Source: Verticillium longisporum
Taxonomy: Eukaryota > Ascomycota > Sordariomycetes > Glomerellales > Plectosphaerellaceae
Length of the DNA stretch: 64,000 nt
Direction of reading: 5' to 3'
Assembly: GCA_019188255.1 (NCBI GenBank)
Contig: JAETXT010000008.1
Coordinates: forward strand, 2,046,001 to 2,110,000
Below, in pieces: positions 22,098-32,644 of the stretch (within the stretch, counting starts at the first letter, position 1; each line of letters opens with the position of its first letter). The translations under genes were made by a program, and so were the position numbers. Below the pieces are notes generated by a model. That model was not told where the DNA came from and did no database searches. It worked only from the letters and a program-made list of their open reading frames with translations.

Positions 22098-22824
22098 TGA
22101 TGTACATCAGCATCTCTCTTTAGGTCGGATGGAGCGATTTACTGGATATCTTCTGGCATTTTTAATGACAAGAGCGCTTTGAGTGCACAAGACAATGGTT
22201 CTTTTTTATTCAATGTGTTTAAGCCATCATAACTGACATCATCCCGAAGTGCCTGGTGGTATGTGTTACGGGTTATACCGTTAACGTTGTATAGGCCTAT
22301 GGCCTATACCTCTATGAATGCAGCCCAGTTGAATTAACGACGTTGATTCAATACGTATCCTTTTAGCTCAATTGGATAGCTGCCAACAAGGCACTTACGA
22401 CCGTGTGAGGGCTGCCACTAAGCCCCTTTGGGGCCAACCGTAACAGTATGTGTCCCGTCACAAACCCAGTCTCACATCGGCATCGAGATCGCTGGCTTGT
22501 CACCCGGCCTTAGCTCCTGGGCACCGAAATGGATGGTCGGCTGAGGCGACCGATTGAGAGGTTTTATCAAAAACCGGGGAAAGACTGGGGAAAGCCGTAG
22601 CAGATGCTCCGCGAACCATGCATGACAGGACACACAGGAGGATTGATGCGGCTCTGGTCTTGTAGGTAACGTCATTCATCAAGGCAGTAAGCCTCGGATC
22701 ATATTCATCTTGGTATCAACGCTCGCTAAGTCCTCCATTTCCCCTCCCGGTTCCCATTGTAGTTTTCAACATGCAAACGTCATCCGTCTAAGGTCTTGTA
22801 GCCGTACTCCGTCCAGATGCACCT
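22098..22824. other. Gap between two genes, containing a solo-LTR-like element
   Basis: Apart from the 182 bp LTR-like insertion at 22264-22445 nothing coding is seen. The right part would be the 3' UTR of proline dehydrogenase. Confidence 0.5.
22264..22445. mobile_element. Solo LTR-like element, 182 bp, with 5 bp target duplication
   Basis: The sequence starts TGTTACGG and ends CCGTAACA, a perfect 8 bp inverted pair with the TG...CA ends of LTR retrotransposons. The flanks are an exact GTATG duplication at 22259-22263 and 22446-22450. No internal retroelement genes are present, so it would be a solo LTR or small non-autonomous relative. It contains one tRNA box-A-like stretch (TTAGCTCAATTGG, near 22364) but no matching box B. 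Confidence 0.68.
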
Positions 22825-24285
22825 CTAACCAACGACCCGGCGCCACAGCTCCTTGCGCAGCGCATCCACCATCTGATGTGTCCTCTCAACAGCGCCCTTG
22901 TTCTCGATGGCCCGGCGGTGCAGGTAGCCCAGGCACTCGGAGACAGACCCCCAAGCCATGTACTTGAACGCCTTGGGCACCTCGGCGGCGCTCATGGTGC
23001 CCTCGCGCGTGCACTTCTCGTAGTTCTGCACGAGCTCGCAGCTCAGCTCGTCCGCCATGCCGACGAGCTGGCCGCACTCAAGGCGCGCCGTCGGCAGGCC
23101 GGCGCGCACCCTCTTCATCTGCGTCTTGAGGGCGAGCATGGTGCTCGGCCCGTTGTGCGTGGCCAGGAACAGCGCGGCGGCGGGGAACTTGGCGTCGGGG
23201 GCGCAGCCGTCGGGCATGCGCTGCGTCAGGAGCATATCGGCAATGTCGTCGAACATGGCGTCGGTCTCCTCCTTGGTGTCGTGGATCAGGGAGCGCGTCT
23301 CGTGCTCGATGTAGGCGCCGCGCACGAGCTTGATGCCGACAGCCCAGCCCTCGGCCGCAGCGAGCCGGATGTGACGGTCCGTGTTGGCCTTGGACGCCTT
23401 GAGGTAAGCCTGAATCGTGTTGAAGACGAGCGGTGCGGAGAGACCGGCGTTGTGCTTGCGCATCAGGGCGATGGTCCACTCGTCGACGCCTGGCTGGAGA
23501 ACCTGTTGCTCGGCGTCGATCCAAAGGTGCGAGCCCTCGGCGGCAGTGGCGTGGCAGATCTCGTCAAGGGCGGATTGAATGGCGGCGGGGATGGGCTTCT
23601 GGGCGCGGAGAGCGTCGACAGCGATGGGACCAGCACCAGTGAGTCTGCAATGGCGTTAGCAGTCTTTCTCGGCGACATAGCAACGGGAAGAGACTTACTT
23701 GAGAGCGAGAAAGTCTCCCTTTTCGAGCATTGGCAGGGTGGAGAGGGTGCCCTCCTTCCACTTGGTGATCATCTCATAGCACTCTGGCGCGTACTGCTTC
23801 TCGCCTTCTGCTTCGATTGCCTTGGCAGCATCGGCACTGAGGACAATCTCCTTGGCATGGTTCAGGATAATTCCCTGGTACCCAAATTTCTTGAACTCGG
23901 CGACTGATCGCGCGACCTCTTGGCGGTTCGTGCCAGCGCAGAACTGGTCGTAGATGGTCCATCGCAGGATCTTGTTGAGGATGGGATTTTTGTCGGGGTT
24001 GAGTAGTGGTGATTTGGACTTGACGATAAGGTTCATGATGGCTAGTGATGGGCGCATGATCCATTCCGAGGACATGCAGGATGTAAGGAGGAGAGAGCGG
24101 ATGAGAGTCGTCGTGGGCATGCGTGAAAGCGCTGGTGGTTCGGCGGCTGGTGGCGAGCTCATCAACGCGTGGTGGGACTCTGGTGTGTTGAGCATGTTGC
24201 TGATGAACCTCCTAGGCTCATTCTTCTTGAATGCCCTTGATAGGGGAGCGCCGAGGCGCCTTGGTGTAACATATAGCGAAGACAT
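22825..24285 (-). CDS. PUT1: Proline dehydrogenase (mitochondrial)
   Basis: FAD enzyme that oxidises proline to pyrroline-5-carboxylate, the first step of proline use as a nitrogen source. Exons 23699-24285 and 22825-23644 give 468 aa. The N-terminus (MSSLYVTPRRLGAPLSRAF) is basic and hydroxylated, fitting a mitochondrial presequence. Typical barrel motifs are LTGAGPIAVDAL, LWIDAEQQ, IKLVRGAYIEHE, LATHNGPS and the C-terminal YLHRRAIEN. The 54 nt intron has a GTAAGT donor, a GCTAAC branch and a TTGCAG acceptor. An upstream in-frame ATG exists at 24348, but the chosen start gives the better presequence and lies at a suitable distance from a TATA box. A GATA-type site (AGATAAG near 24419) lies upstream, consistent with nitrogen regulation by an AreA-like factor. 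Confidence 0.93.
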
Positions 24286-26404
24286 GTTGTGTGTGACAAG
24301 TTTGGTGTGGTTATGACGGGAGCATAGGGGTGGAGGGTGGGCGCCCAAGGGGTCTTCTATATAGCACGGGTGGAGGCATCATGGTCACGTCAAATTCGTT
24401 AGCCTCTTTGGAATTGAAAGATAAGACGGTCTCGGACTCGTTGTTTCGCTTGTGCTTGTCACACGAACAAATGGCGGCGGGTGGCCGTTACGATCGCACC
24501 GATGGGAGCCGATAGTAGAACAGAGCCACGCTCGGATCAGTGTCCCGACTTTGCAGCCCATCTGTAGTGGGATTGATAAGCTCCGATCGGAGCACCCTTC
24601 CGACCACACGTAACGCCGCGCTGAGACAGCGCTGCAGGGACCCTGCGTCGGGATCCGATGCGCGGCCGAAGACGAGGGAGGCTCAGAGTCAGAGAGTGCT
24701 GGATCTGCTCCGTTGCTTGGTCTTGTGACACCCACCACGTGGTACAAATGTCCCAATGCCGCCCTCAGAAGCCCCTGTTTGGCCCCAAGTTCTGCGCCTC
24801 AAGCTGCCTATCACCCCCTGGCATGCTATCTCTCAGTCGCCGTTTTCGGCTGGGGGCTGGGGACGTCTGGCTGAATGAGGGAGGCGACACTTGGAAGCGT
24901 CATGTCATCGGCATCCGCATGATTCTAGCTGCCTATCTGGCCAGGTCCCCGGTAATGCCATCCATGGAGAGACCGGGATTTGCGGACCTTCCCTTCCTGA
25001 GGCTGCTCTGGCATTCGGGATGATGCGCTTTGTCGCGGCAGGTTCTGGGGCAGAACCCAAAATTGGAGGCATCGTGACCTCCCACGAAGTGCCGAGCTGG
25101 GTGGAGGCATCGGGATCGGAATGCTAGGGCGTGTGTGCCTCCGACCTCTCCCCAGAGTTTACTTAATTATTTGTCTTTCCCCATTTTAGGAGACCCAGGG
25201 TCCTCAGTCCAAAGGCCGTGAGCTCCGATCGTAGGACATTCTCGCCCGGCCACCCTGTGGAGGTGGCAATCCTACGCGTTAGCTGTCAAGCACTTGGCTT
25301 GCGACGATAAGAGTGACGCCATGACGAGACCATGTTGGATGACGAAGAATGCGGCGTCAGCCCTGTTGTCGTCATTCGCGACTGTTGCAGAAACCCTATT
25401 GACCACGCTGGCTCGGGATGGCACCTCGTGTAGCTTCTTCCTACCACATTGAACGACTGTCCAAATGGCGAACACGGCTTTCATAGCCATCAGTTCAGAC
25501 ACCCAAGACGTACCAGAGATCGAACTTATCTTCACCCGCCAAGTCGAAGGAATCCTTAGCCCGAAACCTGGTAGCGTAGGGCTGCATGCAGGTTCAGAGC
25601 CCAGGTGGTAACGCCAAGGTGCTGCAATACCAAGCTTCTGCCTCTCTGATCAATTAAGTGACGAGTCCAGCTTCGCGCCTGCTTCATCGCTCTCCGCTTC
25701 ATGATCATGTATCCGACTCACGAATGTAGGCACGAAGCCTCGTTCCAGGTCTGCCAACATCTAGGCTCGTCAAAGTGGCCAATCGTGTGTTCGCTGATTA
25801 GCCTGACCTGTGACAGCTGTGCATGCTGTGGCCTGATTAGAGAAGCCTTATCATCACCGCTGTTCCATCACCCTGATTGACTGTCTCAGACCTGTTGAGG
25901 TGGTGAAGGGGACTGATAGATCGACCAGATACGTTATCTTTTAGGGTCCCTTATCCTCTGTGTCTCTGCTCGATCACTTCCCATCATATCTTCACACAGG
26001 GCCTAGACTGGGGGATTGGCGTCGTCTTACGAGCTTGGATGCCATGGAGGTCAACCACGGCCGCTCGAGCGCAGATCTGAGGTCGAAGTAGATCTCGCCT
26101 TATCTCCTGATGCTCGCTGCAAGCCTCACCCGTCTTGGGTGTTCAGCTCCCAGCTCGCAGTGTTCAGGGTCCCCCAACACCGTGGATATACCTGGCTTGC
26201 ACCAATAATAGGGGTCTAACACCCGCTGCAACGCTAATCCCAAACGAACCATCCTCTGCCGATCTTGTTCATCGAGTGTCCCGTGCTCGCTGAGTGAGGC
26301 ATCATGCCCAGATCAGACCCTGGATTCTTCTCCTCATCTCCTTCTTGCTTTCGTGCCTCCAACGAACGAAGCTGTATGGCTCCTCGCCGATATCTAACGT
26401 TGCA
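24286..26404. other. 2.1 kb gap between divergent genes
   Basis: Apart from the TATA box and GATA site near the left edge, no gene is supported on either strand. Short frames here lack splice-compatible extensions or recognisable motifs. It must contain the promoters of proline dehydrogenase and of the TAP-like hydrolase. Confidence 0.4.
24357..24364 (-). promoter_or_regulatory. TATA box of proline dehydrogenase
   Basis: The palindrome CTATATAG lies 72-79 bases upstream of the chosen start codon, a usual place for a TATA box with a short leader. Confidence 0.5.
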
Positions 26405-28598
26405 ATGAGCGATAAGTGCGCGCCTCTCCCGACGATGCGAAGCCCGCGCGAGAAGCCTGACCCAAAGCGATGGGGTAACCAGCGGGTCGGCGCCGTTCTG
26501 GCCATTGCGTCGGTTGCGGCCTTAGTGCTATTCTGTGGTCAGCGGAGTCCTTTCGGCTTGGTAGTGGCCCCTCTGGGTGGTACTGGTTCCCCTGTTTCCC
26601 CAGGCCCACGACCTTCTGGGTGGAGTTGGTCCGACGTGAGTGTGTGCCTCCACTGTTTGCTGTCCCCTGTGATTGATGCCGTGTTTAGATCGAGCCGAGC
26701 CGGACGCTCGAATGGCATGACTGCTTCGAAGATGGGCAGCATGACTGCGCCAGATTGGACGTGAGTATCCTGCTCTCCTTAATCGACGGCTAGCTATTAG
26801 GCTGCTGATCTGATGAAGGTGCCGATGGACTGGCAAGACCCTCGAAGTGAGCGGAGGGTTGTGTTGGCGATTGCTCGAATACGTGCCACGGATAAAACTG
26901 GTTACCGAGGGCCCGTCATCTTTAACCCCGGTGTAAGTTGGGAGCCCATCTGGTCGCTTCTCCATGGCTGACCGCGTAAGGGTCCTGGCGGTTCAGGAGT
27001 GTGGTCATTGCGAAACCACGGCAAGCTGCTTCAACAGATTGTTGGTGAGAATCATGTAAGTGGCCTCAAATGCATCGTGCCCTTCCATTATTTTCACACA
27101 TCCATGCTGAAATGCGCAGGATATCATCAGCTACGATCCTCGTGGTGGTCAGTCAAATCCCTGTTCCAATTTTTCTCAATTCCGAGGGACCTAACATTGT
27201 CAGTCGGCGCATCCACGCCCCGTCATCAGTGCTGGGAAACTCCCGAGCAAGAAAAGTCATGGAATCTCCGCGACCCCGGCGTCTTTGACTCTCATGCCGG
27301 CATCATCTCGGATCTCTATGTTCGTGCCACTGCCTACTCCCAGGCCTGCGAGCGCGCCATGAATGACTCAGAACTTCTGCGGCATTCCGGCTCCGTCTCT
27401 GCCGCCCGCGACCTGCTCGAGATTGTGAATCAGGGATCCCACGAGAACCTCAAATATTGGGGCTTCAGCTACGGAACCATCCTCGGCGGCATTTTCGCTG
27501 CCATGTACCCTGACCGCGTAGAGAGGCTGGTCAGCGACGGCAACGTCGACTACGAAGAGTGGTTCAACACGAAGCACCTCAACTTTGTGCACGACACGGA
27601 AAAGGTCGTCGAGGCCTTTTACGACTCCTGTCACCAGGCGGGGCCCGCCAAGTGTGCGTTCTACGAGAACACACCGCAGCGCATCAAGGAACGGCTCGAC
27701 CGTCTCTTCGCGGCCGTCAAGCGGCACCCCGTCATCATCTCGCCCAGCGACGAGGGTCCTGCCGTCCCGGAGCTGGTGACGTGGTCGGAGCTCAAGCGTC
27801 TCCTCTTCTCGGCGCTGTACCAGCCCCAGGCGCAGTTTGCCGACTTTGCACGCATCGCTGCGGCTCTCGAGAAGGGCGACGCACGACCATTCTATAAGCA
27901 CTATCAGCCGGAAAAGCCCTCTTCGGCGCCGATATGCGCTGGCGCGCCAGTCTCTCCTTTTGAGCCGCTGCCGGATGTCACGGAGGGGACGTCTGATACC
28001 TTTTCAGCGGTGAGATGCGCGGATCGCAACCTTCGTGGGCACAACGCCACGATGGACCAGATCCTAGAGGAAGCGAACGCGATGCTCGGAATAAGCCCGG
28101 CGACTGGGGCTGTCAATGCATTGCACTCTATGGTCTGCCTCGGGCGAACGGTCAAGCCAAAGTGGCGATTTCAAGGTAGTTTTTCCAGTTCGCCAGCATG
28201 AGTACATCTGGCAGAAGAACTAGGCTGATAAATCACCAGGTCCCTTTACGGGGAAAACGAAGCATCCCATTCTCTACATTGCCAACATGGCCGATAACAC
28301 GACGCCCCTCATCAGCGCGCGGAACAACTCGGCTGGGTTCCCGGGCTCCGTGGTGCTGGTGCAGAACTCGTACGGCGTAAGTATGGTCCTTGGTCGCAGT
28401 ATGAGCAGACATTGGTGCTGAGGATTCTAGCACACATCGCTTGCGGCGCCTTCGAACTGTACACGATCTCATATCAACACTTACTTTCAGGAGGGGACGC
28501 TACCGAGTCCGGGCACGGAATGTGACGAGCCGTTTCTGCCATTCGAGGAGGCGAAGTCGTCTTCCCCTTGGGTATACCAGCCTCCGCTGAGCGCCTGA
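26405..28598 (+). CDS. Membrane-anchored alpha/beta hydrolase, TAP-like peptidase family
   Basis: Resembles tripeptidyl-aminopeptidase-like and proline iminopeptidase-like serine hydrolases. Eight exons (26405-26635, 26689-26760, 26819-26932, 26981-27055, 27120-27147, 27204-28175, 28240-28376, 28431-28598) join in phase to 598 aa. A hydrophobic span near residues 27-44 follows a basic N-terminus, suggesting a type II membrane anchor. The oxyanion motif NPGGPGGSG is assembled across one intron. The nucleophile elbow is GFSYGT (Ser near 262). ANMADNTTP carries the probable acid (Asp near 515). His 544, in HTSLAAPSNC, opens the last exon. The C-terminal part matches the TAP-like domain. Cys pairs suggest an extracytoplasmic catalytic domain. 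The substrate is unknown, and the donor of intron 6 (GTAGTT) is weak but phase-consistent. Confidence 0.85.
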
Positions 28599-29391
28599 GG
28601 TGTGATCACCTGAAAGAAGGACTCTCTGATTTTTGTTGAGCAACGGTATGGACTTTGCAAGCTGCCCTTCGGCGGAACTTGGCGGGCGTGGTTCTGGTAC
28701 CCATGCCGCTCGGTTGCCAGGCAAGGGATTTGAACTAGGTACCCAGTGAGCGTTACTGTATGTGAAATATCTCATTAATGATCAAGCATGACTTACACGA
28801 TATTTTCACTATCGTTCAGCAACGAGGAATTGTGGTGCACCAGTGGAGACTACTGGTTGTTGGTTGGCAGAGACAACACGGCCGGATGTCGGTCCTCTTA
28901 GCGGGTAGCAGCTCCAGTTAGAGATCTTTTCCTTGCTCACTTAACGTGAAGCCTACCGCTTACAACAGTCACCCACGGCTCGACAGAACACAATTTCACG
29001 ACTGCTTAGGTCCCTCTCCTTCTTTGAATGAGGCAAGCGAATCAAGGACCACACACAAACGTTGCGAAACAAACACCCTCCCCGGAGTGTTTCCTCCAGC
29101 ATGGCCGATAACCGCTCGACCAGCCCAACATTTTCTGAAGACCAGAAATCTTGAAATCACTTCACTGGGTCGCTATACGTGCCATCAAGGAGGATGCCTC
29201 CAATACGATGTATGGCGACTCTTATCTATGGATCTCTCTTGAAAAACTGTCTGCGGTATCGATACATCGACCTCGCTGGGAGCGACAGACGACACCATCG
29301 TGAAGCACATGCTTGGAAACCACACCATTCTGGACCAGGCTTCAACGGGTGAAACGAACTCGCATTTTTCTATCTACGACTCTACTATCCA
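28599..29391. other. Gap between convergent hydrolase and biotin synthase
   Basis: No gene is seen; this would be the two 3' flanks. Confidence 0.4.
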
Positions 29392-30690
29392 TCACGCAGC
29401 CATACCAATATCGGCAGAGGGCTGCTTCGACTTTTGGAAGCTCTTCATGGGCTCGAGGCCCCAGCGGCCAAACATGGCGTTATCCTCATCCCAGCCGTTG
29501 CAATCGGTGGTCAGCATCTTCTCGCCGGTGAAGATGGCATTGGCGCCAGCCATGAAGCACATGGCCTGCTGCTCCTCAGACATGGTCTTGCGGCCAGCAG
29601 CGATGCGAATGACGGTAGCGGGCATGAGGATTCGGGCGGTAGAGATGGTCCTCAGCATGGCGGTGAACTTGACAGGCTCGCGGTCACCGAGAGGCGTGCC
29701 CTTGATGGGCACGAGGGCGTTGACGGGGAAGCTCTCGGGGTGGCTCGGCAGCGTCGAGACGGTGTGCAGCAGGCCGACGCGGTCCCCGGAGCTCTCGCCG
29801 TGGCCGAGGATGCCGCCCGAGCAGACGCAGATGCGGGCGTCGCGCACGTGGGGCAGCGTCTGATGGCGCTCGTCGTAGGTGCGTGTCGGGATGACGGAGG
29901 GGTAGAACTCTCGGCGCGTGTCCCCGTTGTGGTTGTAGGCCGTCAGGCCGGCCGTCTTGAGCTCGCGCGCCTGCTCGGCGTCGATCATGCCCAGCGTCAC
30001 GCACACCTCCATGCCCATGCCCTTGACGCCCTCGACCATCGACTTGATGTTGCGCAGGCTGTTCTTGCGACCGCGCATGTCACGCCACGCCGCGCCCATG
30101 CAGAAACGCGTGCTGCCGTTGGCCTTGGCCTTGGCCGCCGCGGCGAGGACAGATTCGACAGTCTCGACACGCTTGGCCTCGAGCTTGGTCTCCTTCTGGT
30201 ATCGTGTCGACTGCGCGCAGTCCGAGCAGTCCTCGCTGCAGCCGCCGACCTTGATGTTCATGAGGGTGCAGAGCTGCACCTCGGCAGGGTTGTGGAAGCG
30301 TCGATGGACAGAGCCCTGGGAACGGTCAGTCAGTCGGCGGTCGAATCAAAGCTGGTGCACTAGCAAACGTACCGCTTGGTAGGCGAGGTCCATGAGGGGC
30401 TGGTAGTAGATGGCCGAGATCTCCTCCCGCGTCCAGGTGTTCCTGGGTTCCGTCGCCGCCAGGGCGTCGCGGAAGATGCGCTGCGCATCATGTTTTGTCG
30501 TTGCAGTGGTGTTGTGACTCGTGGCGGCCGAGGAAGGGGGAGGGGTTTGCGGCAGAGGGATGTCCTCAACAACGGCGGCAGCAGCGTGCATTTGTCTGTG
30601 CCATGCTCTCGAGGCGTGTGCCCTTGGCGCCTGGACGGCCTGGAGACGCAGAGCGCCGAGGCTGCGTGAGATGCTGCTGCTGGTCCTCAT
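29392..30690 (-). CDS. BIO2: Biotin synthase
   Basis: Radical SAM enzyme that inserts sulfur into dethiobiotin, the last step of biotin synthesis, in mitochondria. Exons 30373-30690 and 29392-30315 give 413 aa. The N-terminal 60 residues are Arg/Ser/Ala-rich, suiting a presequence. The 4Fe-4S cysteines are in GGCSEDCSDCAQS (132, 136, 139). Other family blocks are RFCMGAAWR, MGMEVCVTLGM, ICVCSGGILG, VNALVPIKGTPLGD and AMCFMAGANAIFTGEKMLTT. Several normally invariant positions differ: NHNLDTS reads NHNGDTR (Gly near 237), DAGI reads DARI and GLGE reads GHGE. The ligand Asn and Asp in that loop remain. This could be a diverged or inactive copy. The start is the first ATG giving a presequence. 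Shares a 675 bp upstream region with the ornithine cyclodeaminase-like gene. Confidence 0.9.
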
Positions 30691-31365
30691 GATGAATTGA
30701 CCGTTGTCGATACGTCTACAGAGCTTTGGGCCAGAGTGTAAGGAAAGCAGACGAAATGGGCCGTTTCGGTATCGGCCCTCGAGTCTCAAAATGACTCCCC
30801 GCTCTACGAGCTGCTGCAGGTTCACAAGCCAAGCGGCTAATGGCGGGAGATGCCACAGACGAGGGGCAGACAGGGGGCGTGGACATTGACCCTTCAGCTG
30901 AGGCACAAGGCTACAAGGGTTGAGCTTCGTCTCTCGGGCATAAGACCCACGACATTGCCAATTGCCGGACTACCATTGGAACCTACCCCTCATCGCCTGT
31001 CGCTCTGGGGCTCCTCAACAGTTCGTTGGTGGACTGGTGGGTGAGCATGTTTATGTCGTTGATCCGCATGCTTAGCAGACGAGATCGTGCGACGCCCTGC
31101 ATGAGACCATTCCGAAAGCGCAGACGTGCCGAGAGTGCGCTGTTTTGACTTGCCCTCTGCGACCCTGTCTCGCCCCTCGCTGTCGCGGTGCACATCTCTT
31201 CCGTGCAATCAACCATCCTTATCGCGCTCTGCCACACCACAAAGCAGTGTCTGAGATAAAACCTTCATCTCAACGAGCTTCCAGATCAAGCCAACCGAAT
31301 CAGCCGAGCCGAAGGCCCGAATCACACCCTAACTTTGACCCTAACCCTTGGCCGAGGGCATCGAA
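30691..31365. promoter_or_regulatory. Divergent promoter region of BIO2 and the OCD-family gene
   Basis: 675 bp separate two divergent starts. No coding sequence is recognised. A CCTAACTTTGACCCTAACCC stretch lies just before the right-hand start. No clear TATA box is seen. Confidence 0.4.
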
Positions 31366-32478
31366 ATGTTCACAGTCCTTTCCGACGCCGCTGTCAAGGC
31401 CCTCTTCGACGCCTTTACCCCCGAGGATGTGTCCTACATGTCCGCCGTCCTCCGGGAGGCCTTCCGAGCCTACTCCCGCGACAATGAGGCCGAACACCAG
31501 CCCCACCGCGCCGCCGTCACTCGGCCCAACGGCCAAACGTCCCTCTTCATGCCCGCCACCACCCCCAATGGACTCTCCGTCAAGATTGTCGGCGTACCCC
31601 CTCCTAGACCTGCTGACGCCGGTGCCAGCGGACCCCCGTCGGCCCTGCGCTGCGTACTAACCATCTGTGACGCCGAGGGCCGTGGCGTCGGCGTCATTAA
31701 TGCCGAGGCCTTTACCGCCTTTCGTACGTCCCTCGGCTCGATCCTGCTGTACCAGCGCCGACGAAGAACGGCTCGCATCGTTGCCTTTGGCGCCGGCAAA
31801 CAGGCGCTCTGGCATCTGCGACTGGCGCTGCTGCTTCGTGGCGGTGACATTGAGAGCGTCACCGTCGTCAACCGATCGAAACGTCGCGCAGAAGAGATGA
31901 TCACGCAGTTGCAGGGGATGGGAGGGGGAAGCCAGGACGCGGATCACGTTCATTTCACCGTCATTGAAGCGGATCCTGAGGCGACGGCAGAAACGCCTGG
32001 ACTGAAGGACGCCGTCGTTGGTGCCGACGTCATATTTTGTACGACGCCGTCAAAGGTCGAGCTCTTCCCTGCCGAGTGGCTCACTTCCGAAGAGGGCCGA
32101 GCGAAGAAGCGCTACATTGCGGCCATTGGATCGTACAAGCTCGACATGAAGGAAATCCCGCCTGCGTTTCTGCGGGCCATGACTGAGACGGATCTGGGTG
32201 GGTTGCTCGTCGTCGACAGTCGCGAGGCTTGCTATCTTGAGGCAGGCGAAATTGTTGAGGCAGAGGTACCAGCTGAGAGGATCATGGAGATAGGTCAGAT
32301 TGTGCATGCCCAGAAAGCGGGCGACCAGCGTGCTATGGAGACGCTGTCACAGAAGCTGGAGGACGGACTGGTCGTGTACAAGAGTGTTGGCGTCGGCATT
32401 ATGGATCTCGCTCTGGGCAAGGCCCTGCTCGAGCTGGCTGGGAAGCACGACGTGGGAGTCCAGGTCCCAGACTTCTAG
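31366..32478 (+). CDS. Ornithine cyclodeaminase / mu-crystallin family protein
   Basis: NAD(P)-binding enzyme of the OCD/mu-crystallin family; members act as cyclodeaminases, ketimine reductases or amino-acid dehydrogenases. Single exon of 370 aa. The start is the first ATG. Family features are an N-terminal helical/barrel part (SLFMPATTPNGLSVKIVGV), INAEAFTAFRTSLGS, the Rossmann glycine motif FGAGKQALWHLRL near residues 145-157, VTVVNRSKRRAEEM for the adenosine ribose, and CTTPSKVELFPAEWL. A Gly/Pro-rich insert (PPPRPADAGASGPPS) interrupts the N-terminal domain. The reaction cannot be assigned from motifs. It converges with the Zn2Cys6 gene 166 bp downstream. Confidence 0.88.
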   Translation: MFTVLSDAAVKALFDAFTPEDVSYMSAVLREAFRAYSRDNEAEHQPHRAAVTRPNGQTSLFMPATTPNGLSVKIVGVPPPRPADAGASGPPSALRCVLTICDAEGRGVGVINAEAFTAFRTSLGSILLYQRRRRTARIVAFGAGKQALWHLRLALLLRGGDIESVTVVNRSKRRAEEMITQLQGMGGGSQDADHVHFTVIEADPEATAETPGLKDAVVGADVIFCTTPSKVELFPAEWLTSEEGRAKKRYIAAIGSYKLDMKEIPPAFLRAMTETDLGGLLVVDSREACYLEAGEIVEAEVPAERIMEIGQIVHAQKAGDQRAMETLSQKLEDGLVVYKSVGVGIMDLALGKALLELAGKHDVGVQVPDF

Positions 32479-32644
32479 GCCTTCACTGTAAGGGCTCCTT
32501 AAGATTTTTTCCTCATGAACGTACAAGTTTCACGGATCATGAGACATCGCAACGCCAAAAAAGAAAATGTCTGCTCGAGCAGCATCTCATTCTCTCCAGC
32601 GCATCAGACAGGCTGAGCAGATGAGCAATTTACTGCACACTACT

